A DNA stretch of 64,000 nt from positions 915,234-979,233 of the forward strand of contig KB445799.1 in NCBI GenBank assembly GCA_000320605.2, read 5' to 3'. Shown piece after piece: positions 24,101-35,390 of this stretch; positions within the stretch are counted from its first letter, which is position 1; each line of letters opens with the position of its first letter. The notes under the pieces are model-generated. The model ran no database searches. It worked only from the letters and a program-made list of their open reading frames with translations, and was not told the origin of the DNA. The translations under genes were made by a program, and so were the position numbers. The DNA is from Gelatoporia subvermispora B. Taxonomy: Eukaryota > Basidiomycota > Agaricomycetes > Polyporales > Gelatoporiaceae.

Positions 24101-27100
24101 CAGACAGCATAGGGAATCATGTACAGGATAGCCAAGAGAGCAGCGTCCAGAATACGAGTCACTCCAGAGATGATCAATGACTCGAATGTTGATCTCATCT
24201 TCTCGATCAGCGTAATGAGGCGCAGAGCCCGAAGAGCCTTCAATGACCTAGTAACACGACTAAGGCCACCAACAAAGACGAGGCCCGTCGTCACATTGAC
24301 GAATACTCCGCACAGTATGCAGAAGTCCAGGACGTTCCAAATACTCCGTACATATGCGTTTGGAGTGAAGAGGAACCCGTCGGCGATGATCTTGATGAGA
24401 AATTCGACAATGAGGGTGATGCAGAACGCGCCCTCCGCAATGTCGAACCACGAATCCCGTATGAGACCGTGCTGAGCGTAATAGTTGCGACGATAGATGG
24501 GCGTCGCAATACTCTCGACTACGATGCCCGCGATAACGGTCAGCAGGAGGATCAGCTGAAATATCGTATGAGCAACTGGGGAATGTGGGGTGCCGCGAAT
24601 CCGTTCGCCACCAGCGGGGACAACCAACTTCTGGCACAGACGCCGCAGTGGGTTTTTCTGAGAAAGGATCCAGAACGGCTTGTCATACGTTGGGTGATTC
24701 TGCATGAAGTCTGCCTTTTGGGCCCGACGTTCATGCAAAATATCTGTCACGTCCTCGGCTTCATTAGTCTCAGTATTGAGGGCAGCCAGGACCTCCCTGA
24801 GACACAAAATACTGATTAGCGAAAGGACTGTGTCTGCACGAGCTACTCACAAATGCCGCTCGGTCTCCTCGTCGATGACATCCGCAGGGACCACAGACTC
24901 CCTCCGATTATGCTTGAACGTCGCTAACGGGACGTCATTCGCATCGGGATCTCCAGTAAACAGCCGCTGTAATTTCCTTAGGGAAGACGTCGCGGTGTTT
25001 TGGCGTGGAAGATTTCTTCGCGCCGCCACATCCTAAAAACCAGGGTAAATATCATGTATCAGGAAGGAGATGCACTGAGCAACGAACCTCTGCAGTAAAG
25101 AAGTCCTTCCGCGGAAAAGTATAGTCTTGGATGAGCGTTTTCTGCATTGGAAGGACCAGGTTTGATGGCAGCTGATCTACTGCAACAGCCTTGGGCTGCG
25201 CCTTGAACCATCGGTAGGGGTTCAAACGCCGTACCCAGGGTGCGCGAGTCTTGGCTGCGCGATGTGACTGCCAATAGTGATCCGCCTGCTTGCTGCGTTT
25301 CGATTCTTCCGCGACATCAAAGTTCTCGTTGATCACGGCGATAAACATCTGCAGAACGATGACTGCGAGAGCGAGAGTATATCAGATATCTTATGCGCAG
25401 ACTTGTCCAGCACATGATGAAACGCACAGTTTGCGAAGAACATCCACCCAGCGATGAACAGGATGACGATCACAGCCTGCCTCAGGGGGATCTCTGGCTC
25501 CGCAGCACCATACAACACGTCAGTCCAGTTTTCTGACGAGAACACCTGGTAGACAGCAAGGAACGAGTTGAAAATCTGGCCGAAATCTATGAAGTTGCCC
25601 TTGTCAACATCGCCGCGTAGTAGTTGCACAGCCACAAGCGCGGCAATGAAGTTGATCAAGATCAGGAACAGCGACATGTTGGCCAGACCGTACATGTTAC
25701 CGAACACGGCAAGCTAAGGAGGTAGCGATTAGCGTCGTTGCGGATCCGGGAGTCTGGAACAGACCTACCAGCAACGGCTTCATCCTGGGAATCTCTAGAA
25801 TAACTCGATAGAATCTCGCGAGCTGGAAGATCGTCAACCAAGGGTACACTTGAGACTTATGAATGGCTGGAATCTGGATGATGCTCGAGCCGATGGCGAG
25901 CACGAGATCCAACACATTCTGGCCCCTGTAAAAGAAGCTGCGCCAGTCCGGCAGATGGGCAACGATGCGTATGATGATCTCCAAGTCAAACACGAAAGTC
26001 AACGCGAGTTCGCCTTTATCAAGGATGGACGCGTGGACGGGGCCGACGTCGACGTTGCGTGTTGCTTGCAGGACCAACGACGCGAGCGCAAGCGCTACCC
26101 AACACCATCGAATGTTCTCGTAGATTTCCTTGATACGATTATGGCCTCTGCGTCTGCCGTCGACCATCTCCCATCCTTCTTCGCTTCGCTCGAGCATGTT
26201 CGGACCGAGTCTGGTAATTGCATCAACACAGTTCGAAAGTTGCCGGACGTAACGATACTCACGGTGCGGCCCCGAATGCACTCTTCTTCGTATCCTTCCT
26301 AATGGCGGAGAACGTGTTCGTAATAACCGCCACGAAGAGGTTGATGAGCCAGAAGTTGAGTACAACAATGCATCCGATGAAGAAGAAACAGGATACGAAG
26401 AATTCCGAGTCCATCATCTGGTACATGAGTGGGGACCACTGCATTTCTGATATTAAACACCGCAATGATATCAGAAGATTTCGTGACACGTACGCCATTC
26501 GCAGAGGCGACAATAACCACCTGCAACGCTGCATAGTAAATCTCGTCAAAACTTTCGATATTATTATCAGGATTCAAAGAGTTTTCCTATAGAATGGAGT
26601 TTAGCTTTGAACGCTTGCAAAATTGCTCCAGTATCACCTTGCAGATCTGGCCAAGTGGGCAGACATAGCCCTTGACCGTACCATGATTGCCCTGCGGCGT
26701 TAAATACCCGACTTCCTGTAATGTATCCGGATCGATGTAAGCACCGCAAAATTGGCTATCCAGATTGATATCGCCTTCTCCAAGAGTTGGATTGAGGTGG
26801 CACGTGCGCCGAAACGACCCGCTAAAGGATTGGATACCGATGATGCTGCACAGTCCGAATTGAATACTAGATGCAAACTTATCCGCGCATCTTACTTACG
26901 AGAATAATATCATGGCAAACAACACGAAGTAGGCGACACTGGCAAGCAGTGGACGAGCCGTCTTGAGCGAGCGCATGATCGTCTAGTTGAAGAATCTCAT
27001 CAGTATCGTCGGGTAGAAGCAGACGGCACAAACCAAATTGTGCTCAAAAACTCCATCTCACCGTTGTACCAGATGTGATGGCCAGCAACCTCGCGGTTCT

Positions 27101-28892
27101 GAGCACACTCAGGGCACGAAAAATGCCAATATGGTACGTGCCCCGTTCCACGCCCGCTGTCGCTAAAAAGAACGATATCCAAAATCCCACAATCGCCACA
27201 AAATCGATCCTGCTCCAACTATGCCGCATGTACGGTATATTGCGCTGCGTCTGCCCCTGCGCATTCGTTACACTCAGCCGAAACGGCAGCGAGAGCACGT
27301 CCTCGGGGTTATCCGACCGCAGTGCCTTCGAGAGGAACGTGGGGTGCGACGGGTTGCGCATGTGCGCGTGCACCTGCTGCGCCTTCTCCATCATCGGTGT
27401 TCTCGACTGCACCGTGTCCGAACGTCGCCGGGATGGCGTCTCCCGCGTGCCAGCGGCGGGCTCGCGTGACAGCGCGAAGTGGTGCGGCAGTGCGAACGGA
27501 CGCGTCAGGGCCTGCTGGAACCACTCCACGCGTTGCTGCATTGTAGGCCCCCGCCCGCGCTCGCTGTGCGTATGTGCGTGTCCGAGGGAGCCGTGCCGCG
27601 AGAGCGAGGCGCTCGCATCGGCCGTTGGGGGCGGCGGTGCGAGCGGATCTGGCGCCGATGAGAACGAGGTCCAGAGAGTCGAGACGGGTATTTCTGGGTC
27701 CAACAGGAAGCCGGAGACGCATATTCGCGCGAACGCTTCCAGCCTGGTTACGGGTGAGCGACAAGCTCGAGCTCGACAGTTAATGACACCTACGTGAAGA
27801 AGCAGAAAAGAGCGAACAAGACGTAGTCCTCCCAGGCGTGGAAGTATCCTTTGATTTGCGGGGGCAATTCGCTGCCGTCTGCGGGGAGCGCAGTCGACCT
27901 CGATGCTTGCAGCGTAAGTACAACCGCGTTGACAATGATGAGCACAAGTATAAGGGGCTCGGTCCATCTGTGCGCCGTCAGACTTGAACAGGCCAGATCC
28001 AAGAACGCACGCACGGGTAGACCAGAAATCTGTACATAGCAAGTCGCACGGGACTTGAGGGGCCCAAACATGCTAGAGTGCGACCTCTGATGGGTAGCGT
28101 TTTGGTGAGATCTGGAAGTGCTTCGTCTCCCTCCACCTTGTCTTCCAGCTCTTCATCCTCCTCTTCGCCCTTCTCCGGGGGCGTAGCAGGCGTATCCACG
28201 TCATCCAGGCGAACGTGGTCGTCCAGACCGAAGCCAGCGAAGTTGACAACGCGTATCGAGGCGCGGCGCAAATTGCGCGAGACAGTTTTGAGTGTATTCG
28301 TCGTCTTCTTAAGCGGCGACGGGGACGTGCTGTACCGCAGCGACTTGCGTCGCGAGCGCGGCGTGGCACCAGATAGCTCGGGATCAATCTCACCATGATG
28401 GCCCCAGCCTTGGCTCGTGCCCGGTCGCGACATATTGCTTGTGAGACCTGCCTCGTCGTCCTCCCTGTGCCCCTCCATCCTCTCCGTGAACGTGCGGTAT
28501 TCAGACGAGATGAGCGACGTGGTTGACTGGCCGGGTTGCGTGGTCGTGTACGCACCGGCATCGCCCTGGTACGCCATGGGAGAAGGCCGCAACGGTGGTT
28601 CGTGCGTGTAGGGCGAGTCTTCATCTACCGGCGAGGAAAACGGGTCGTCACTGGGAGGCCAACTCGACTGACCTTGCCTCGGAATGCTCGGGCCAGCCTG
28701 TATTGTGTCCACGAGGTCTATGTTTAGTCGGAGAGGGTCCTGCCCCGCCTCGACTCTTCCCCAGCTCCTCCTGCGCGCAAAACTGGCGCGACTTTCCGAT
28801 GTAACGAGCGATGGTGAGGTCGGACGAGAACTTGCGAGTCCGGCGGTCGTGCCAGTCAGATCTATGGCTGATGATGCCGAGTCTCCGTCCAT
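21102..28892 (-). CDS. CCH1: Cch1-type voltage-gated calcium channel alpha subunit
   Basis: A large many-exon minus-strand gene (at least a dozen exons; not every join was fixed). A Ser/Pro-rich cytosolic N-terminus starts at 28892 ([14 protein letters not shown]). Four six-helix repeats follow. S4 segments include [18 protein letters not shown] (repeat I) and [20 protein letters not shown] (repeat III). Pore loops read VIVASANGV (I, near 26500), [10 protein letters not shown] (II, near 25530), VSLEGWVDV (III, near 23877) and [10 protein letters not shown] (IV, near 22750), so repeat I has Asn where animal channels have Glu. The C-terminal region has an EF-hand-like block ([20 protein letters not shown]) and a Ser-rich tail. 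With Mid1 it forms the plasma-membrane high-affinity calcium influx system. The extreme 3' end is uncertain: a 51-bp in-frame intron is likely near 21360-21410. Confidence 0.9.
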
Positions 28893-29558
28893 AGACCAGA
28901 GGTCGCGTCGCCTAGAACAGTCCCTGAAACCGCCGTAGAGAGCGAAACGGTTGATGGACGCGGTGAATTGGCTCGGGTGTAGTGTTGTGAGTTACTTGAA
29001 GTTACCATGGGACTTTACGATTTCTGAATATCTGGTCTCGTTGTGCTGACATAAGCAGACCCCCTCGCAAGTGCGTATCTCGTTCTTGCTGCCGCAGCGC
29101 CGCAGTCACTTCCATCTCGCCGACTTTCGTATCCTTTTGAGAATTAATATCTCCCGGCAACAGCAGAACTTATTCTTGCGAATGCGCCGTCTGTCTCAGC
29201 CGAACCACATCGCGTTTGCGAATATCGGTCGGGCCCGCGCAGATCTATGCGAATCTTGCGTCTATACCCTGAGGAATTCCCAAAGAAGCCGCTGATGTGC
29301 GCATGCACCTTTCGCCCGATTACTATAGAATGTTCTGCTCTTGCTTTCTGCGTCAAGCGCGGGATCTCATAAAGTCAATGGTTCTTCAGGAACTCTCATC
29401 CCGAGCCGAAGCAACAGCATGAACTTTCGTATCCGACAGTAACTGCTCAGCATACAGGAAAATCTCTACTTCCAAAGTTGCTGATCCAGAATGCCCTCCC
29501 GTCGCGGTTGGCAAACGACGTTGTGAACCGAATTGTATGACATTATTAAGGAACTCGG
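28893..29558. other. Intergenic region: Cch1 upstream, monooxygenase 3' flank
   Basis: No gene recognised. It contains the presumed Cch1 promoter and the 3' flank of the first monooxygenase. Confidence 0.5.
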
Positions 29559-32220
29559 TCAATTGTCTGGGACTGACAAACATGTCATCAGTGAGCTTGG
29601 GGCGTTTGAAAACGTTCTTCATTATGACTTACCGGGAGGGATGTCCAACTCATTATCGTTCAAGTACCAAGCACCTATCAGATCATCAGTAATCTTCAAC
29701 CCATGCACAACGGAGTAAAACGCACGGTCTCCCTCGTTGACCTTCTCGACATACGTCTGCCCGTCACCCAGCCAGAAGAACCGGTTGTGCACACCCGAGT
29801 CCAGTGGCTCATACATGTAATCCTCCCAGCGTGGATGCTCAAGGGTGCGAAGTGCATGTAAAGTCGATCCTTCAATCCGGCGTGACATCAGAGATGTGGA
29901 CGGACGGATGTAGGAGAAATAAAATACCTGGATAAAGACCAGTAATTCGCCCCTCTTCCTGACCCATCTTGTACCACGATCGGCATTTCTCGCTAAACAC
30001 AGTCTTTGATTTGCGGGTAACCAGAAGTCTGTGTTAGGGAGATTATAGTGAATGCGGTATGAATCTTACCCGAGGAAAATAGTGCTATGTGTTCGACGGA
30101 GGTATCAGTCTCTCGCTGAGACCAACCAGTATCCCGCACGAACCTCTAGATACTCGTCAAAATCCCTCACTGCCTCTTCTTTCACCTCGATACTCTTCAA
30201 CCGCTCGCGTTGCATCTTTTTTGCTGCCTCAACTGCGTACATAACCTGACGTTCAATGATTGCCAGCAGCGATCCAGACCCGACACCGGCATTGGGGCCA
30301 AGTGACATGAACAAGTTCGGGAATCCATCGACACAGATAGTTAGATAGGTCTCTGGATGCGGTCGCCAGCGCTCTTGCAATGATGTCCCATTTCGACCAA
30401 TCATGGGAAATTCAAACTGCCAGGTCGTGTCGTACCCTGGCCCAGAGGTATGAACTGTGTATAGGGAGATAGGAAAAAGGAATACTGACCGGTCGCGCAG
30501 ATTATGACATCAAGTTCTTCGTGCTTCCCGTCGACCGTCTCAATGCCTGTAGGCGTGATACGCTTTATATGGGTGGAGACAAAGTCCACCTGCAAGGTAC
30601 ACTCAGTTCTCGAGTCCTACGGCTGCCCATCTGAACGCAGGACGAGCAAAATCCCTCACATTGTCCTCGCAAAGTGCCTCGAGGTAGCCAGGTCCAGGAG
30701 TCAGACGTCTGCAGGCTACAGCGAAGTCGGGGATAACTGTCAAGTATGACGGCGCCATGATCAGATGTTCATAGGAGTCCCAGTCATACTGCTGCAGTGA
30801 CTTACGATGATCTGCAATCCATGGCTTCTTTGCTAGCTTCTTAAGCATACTCTCCCTGAAATCCTTTCGAGCGCCCTCCTGCATCGGGCTGTCTCTGAGA
30901 GTGGCTGGGTGTGCGCCCTTCTCAAATATCAACTAGTACTCTGCGCCGTTATGTAAAGAGGCGTACGTTCAGATCGGCCTCCAGGTCATGTCTGAATTGC
31001 TTGTAGTACACAGGATCCTTGAATGCTTCTATATCAGACTCGGAGAAGGCGTCTGATGTTTGTCAGTAGAAAGACCAGGTGAGACTGCGCAAGCTCTTAC
31101 AGTTCTCCACATTCGGATCACGTTTGGTCAGCTCCGCGAGCTTCGTCCCCGAAAATGGTGCCGACAGCCACGTCTTCCCCCGCACATAATTGATCACCTT
31201 CGCGACTTCGTTCTGCAACGCTGGGACAATTTGTATCGCACTTGAACCCTGACCCAGTCGATTTAGCCTAGCTTCAAAATTATTTTGACTGATACTGACC
31301 ACCCCGATTACGCCCACTTTCTTGTTTTTCCAATTCTTTACGGCATCTTGCCAAGTCTGTTCGCCCACATCGAAGTCTGCACTATGGAACATCTTCCCTT
31401 GAAAGTCCCTCAAGCCCTCAATACTGGGCCAGGACCAACGTGCGAGGCCGCCCACCCCTGTGAACAGGAAATCGGCTGTATCTTCGAACTCTTCGAATTG
31501 TTCGGCCACCCCTTCCACTGGTTTGCGGATGCGCAGGTGCCATTTACCCGAGGGCTCGTCATACCGCGCATGCACGAGCTGATATTGCAGTTTAATGTAG
31601 GGCATGAGCTTGTAGGTGTCCACGACACTCTCCAGATACTTTCTAATTTCGGGTCCAGGAGCATAGAACGACGACCAGTCCGTCTGTACAACGAGTCAGA
31701 ATATGGCTGGCTTGGAAAAGCTTTCCTGATCAGACTACTGACCTTGTTCGTGAAACTGAACTGATACTAGAACGCGAAGATCAGCATTTCCGTTATCCGT
31801 TTCAGCTCACATGCAGACATACGCTGTGGGACGGAATGTCACACGCTAAGCCACTTTGTGACATATGATAATTGGCCCATGAGTACGAAATAGCGACGAC
31901 ACGCCGTTGCGCGTTACTCACGGGTATTTATTGCTATACCATGTCCCGCCTACACCAGCATTCTTCTCATAGATGACCAAGTCAATGTTCTGCATCTTCT
32001 GTCGAAACCTGTAAAATCCCTGTCCAAGGTGCCACAGCTGGCGTTGGTTGAATGCCACATACCTGATTCCTGCAGCGATTCCACTGAAGCCAGCACCGAT
32101 AACCACAATCTTCATGCGACGATGTTCGTCGATAGCGAAGTCACCGAGCTTGAACTCTGCACGGGTCTGCTGGTCATTAGTAGCGCCATTGCGAACATTT
32201 GCGAAGTGACCGCTGCCCAT
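29559..32220 (-). CDS. Baeyer-Villiger-type flavin monooxygenase, copy A
   Basis: A multi-exon minus-strand gene starting at 32220. The N-terminal FAD motif IVVIGAGFSGIAAGIR comes early, followed by KNAGVGGTWYSNKYP. The Baeyer-Villiger-type fingerprint is FQGKMFHSADFD. The NADPH-binding GVIGV|GSSAIQIVPAL is split by a short intron. Later blocks are PGPGYLEALCEDNV, MIGRNGTSLQERW and SLGPNAGVGSGSLL. The enzyme class inserts oxygen next to a ketone using NADPH and FAD, or oxidises nitrogen or sulfur; the substrate is unknown. The last intron (29573-29632) leads to a 14-nt terminal exon (29559-29572) ending PPVPDN. It is paralogous to the copy at 35391-37921, with the same block order. A TATATA stretch near 32325 lies about 100 bp upstream of the start. 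Confidence 0.88.
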
Positions 32221-33437
32221 TTGTACAGCGGTACGGCCTGTGGGATGAGCTTAGAGCAGATCGCAGGTGGCGGATCAGGAAAGAAGGTCTGCTTTGGATC
32301 GACGAGGATGAGGAGGCACATACATATATACGCAGCCTACTTCCTCAGGTGTCACTGATTCCGCATCGTGTCACTCGATGTATCAATAGTGTTCTCATGA
32401 CCGCGTTCGACGGGAGTCTACGAGTCGTATTCATGCATGGGCGATGACAGTCGGGTTCACGAGACCCCACGGCACCGGAGGCGCTGTTTATCCGCAGCTT
32501 CGCGGACGCAAGTGCGCCTAACTCTGGGTGCATGCTTCAGATGACCGATAGTCGCAGAATCGACAGAGGCGTCAGGGACTAGTGGGTCTGGGTCTGTCAT
32601 GGATGTAGCCTCGCCATGAATTTACGGTCACCTCCGAGTCCTGCGCGAGATGCCTAGAGGCTCGAAGCATATCCTCATGGGATTTTCAGGAGCGATCTCA
32701 CCTTTCAGGGGATAGTAGTTTCTCGCGCAATTGCAAACAGAGTCAGGCGGTGATTGACCGACTGCATCACCCACTTGTGAGAGCAGCGCATCTCGAATTG
32801 TCGACGGCAGACTCAGTGGCACACGAAGCAGGTTGCAGAAGTTGATAAGGCACAAGCCCAGTCGCTCTCAAGGTGCCCTATATGTATCTGGATTCGGGAG
32901 AACACGCGGCTGGCAGCTATGATGAGGAACGAAGGGCATACTATTCGTGGAGCAGGTTATTCTGAGCCGGCGATGGAAACTTCCTTCTCACGATGCCCGG
33001 AATGTCATTTTTCATGTCATACTGCGGTCAACAGCCTCTGCCGCTGCCTGATCAGGCCTCCTTTGGCACCATGGTCTATAGACAAACCGGAGCATGTAAG
33101 ACTAAGAGCACGTAGAAAGTACTCTCGACGATTTCTGATCCTGACCCAATTTACCCTAAAGTTGGACATCAGCTCCCAGAATACACCTTAACCTCTCCGC
33201 TCATACTGTATCTCTGTCATATGTCATCAGTCTTGTGCACCGGGATCAATGTACACACATCTTCTTGTACTTTCGCATGGTACCTGTCCAGTGCGAGACA
33301 TTATCATATAAAGACCCTGATCCCAGTATGCTCCGTGGAGTGGGCTCCTCGAATGGAGTCCCGGTCGTTCTGACGTTCGTTGAGCAGGATGACAGGATTG
33401 TTACAGGTCTGCTGTGACAACCGTCTTTTATCATCAG
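32221..33437. other. Intergenic region, nothing recognised
   Basis: Upstream of monooxygenase A and downstream of the F-box-like gene. Only short unsupported ORFs are present. Confidence 0.45.
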
Positions 33438-34643
33438 TCAGATATTGGTGCACCTGTATGAGCAGTGAATCCTCTCACCAGTCGAATCATGGACGGCGAA
33501 GTCGAGTATCCCACGCGAGCGTAGCTGAGGAAAGGGCAACGGGTCCACAGATCGGAGGTACAGGACATCGTCCACATCGATGTGAACGATGAAAATTCGG
33601 ACCTTCTCCAGGGAAGACCACTCGAGCGTTTGGAGAAAGTCGTCTAATAGGTCAAGCGACCGCGTCGTTGGTTCTACGTGCCAACCAAACAACCTTTGTG
33701 GCCAATCGTGCAAGTCCATCATGAGCTGCAGTTCACGTATCGTCGTTGACGGTATCTGAGATAGAAATGCGACAAAAGGTATTCCCGGTCCTGGGGTTTC
33801 GGCATCGCTGAGCATAAGGGTGATGGATAAGGAAAGAAGACTCGTCAGACACGCTAATGTGCTTCGTGCCGGAGAGCACAGTGCTTCGAGTAATGCGATA
33901 TCGGATGTGTCTAGTGTTAGGTTAGTTAAGGTTGTTGATAACCTTGGAGCAGTCAAAAGATAGAGGTGCGGTGAGTGTGTTTCGTAATCTTCCAGCTGGC
34001 AGGTACGGATCAATCAGCAATAGGGTAGATGACATCGATTGACACGGACCTGTAGTGTCTTGATCTGGAGAGATTTTGCGTAGAACTTGTCGGCTAGAGA
34101 TTCTACAGCTCCTTTTTTGACACAGATAATGCGCAAGCAAAGAAGTTTCAGACTGGGGAATAGGCATACAGTTCGTGCCAGCTCGGTCCAAGTCCGAAAC
34201 TCTGCGACGTCCAATGATAGTTCCGTGATAGTTCTAAAGCGGGACAAAGCGAGTCGGCACTGCATAGGAAGTATTATTGGGGAGTTCTCTTGGTACGCTG
34301 ATATTTCCAACCGAGCGATTCTGTGTAAACGCTCCGAAAATTCGATGGAGAATACGGGCAATTGTCGTGAAGTAACCAAAATGGTTTTCGTGAACCACGC
34401 AACAAGTGGATCCTCCCGCATTCGCTGGCACAGTTCGTTCGAGAAATCCGACGTATACACTGGTTGGACCCCACAAACCAGCGCATGGTAGTCGTCCATG
34501 ATTTTCTGTGTAATCGCTCGAAACCCTTTGCACGTGCAATGACACGCGATCAGAGCCCGATGATTATCAATGGCGTGTAGAACAAGCCACCAATTATCGA
34601 GTGGCATCCAGGGCTTTGAGTTGACTTCGGGTCTTTTCATCAA
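33438..34643 (-). CDS. F-box-like protein with leucine-rich segments
   Basis: Exons 34050-34643 and 33438-33995 around a 54-bp phase-0 intron give 383 aa. An F-box-like helix pair lies near the N-terminus (MPLDNWWLVLHAIDNHRAL...CHCTCKGFRAI), followed by leucine-rich stretches (FRTITELSLDVAEF; FPSLKLLCLRI; LTNLTLDTSDIALLEAL) spaced like irregular LRRs. Such proteins usually select substrates for SCF ubiquitin ligases, and basidiomycete genomes carry many of them. The F-box match is weak, so the role is inferred. It sits between the two monooxygenase paralogs in the same orientation. Confidence 0.65.
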
Positions 34644-35390
34644 TTCTGGTCAGTGAGCGTCGTCAGGTAACTAGTGCTGCATCGCTCACAAAGATTTTGG
34701 ACCTTCACTGAGCGGCATCTGTATATGCTCGTCAAAGTCAGACGTATGGTTGGCACTCCCGCAATCCGCGCCGACGAGTCCAACGTTTGCCCATCTCGTT
34801 CCACCGGAAAACCCACGCTCGTAATCCACGTTCGTCTCAATTGCCGCGACGTAACGAGGGGGCACGGGTGTGTCCACAGGACCTGGATCAATCGGGGCCA
34901 CATTCGAGCCAGATCCTCCATGAGTGTCCAGTCCGACAATGGTCATGAGATTGGATAGTCGTCGCAGTCGTCTCGAGGTCGGTTGTATGATGCACCTCGC
35001 CTCTGGCTGTACGAGATACAAAAGAAAGAGGAAGAAAAGGGACAGGGGGTATGCCTCATCGCAATACAGGTAACACAGCTGGGGGGGATGAAAGGCAGTG
35101 TCTGGGCGAACGGGCGGCAATGACCTGCGGTCTAGACCGTCGAGTCCACCAGCGTTGTCTCAGTGAGGTAAGGGCTCACTTCGTGGTGCAATGTCACTAC
35201 GGATCGAATGTCAAGGTGTCTATTCCAGTACCCACGTTGGTCGCATTCTAGTCAGTCGATATTCAACGTCATTAAATTGGTAGACTAGTACAACATGTCA
35301 CTATGATAAAGTGAAATATCAGGAACAGACTGAGCGAACCCGGACTGGGCATAATTATCACTCCTAGACCCACTCAGAGCTCTAGAATAC
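34644..35390. other. Intergenic region, possible short ORF
   Basis: A minus-strand ORF with a Met at 34946 and a stop at 34686 (86 codons, Gly/Pro-rich) lies just upstream of the F-box-like gene. It has no recognisable product and is not called as a gene. Confidence 0.4.

Noticed and set aside
34686..35120. Minus-strand ORF upstream of the F-box-like gene
   Set aside because: Gly/Pro-rich C-terminal part looks mildly protein-like but no family, start context or splice link supports it.
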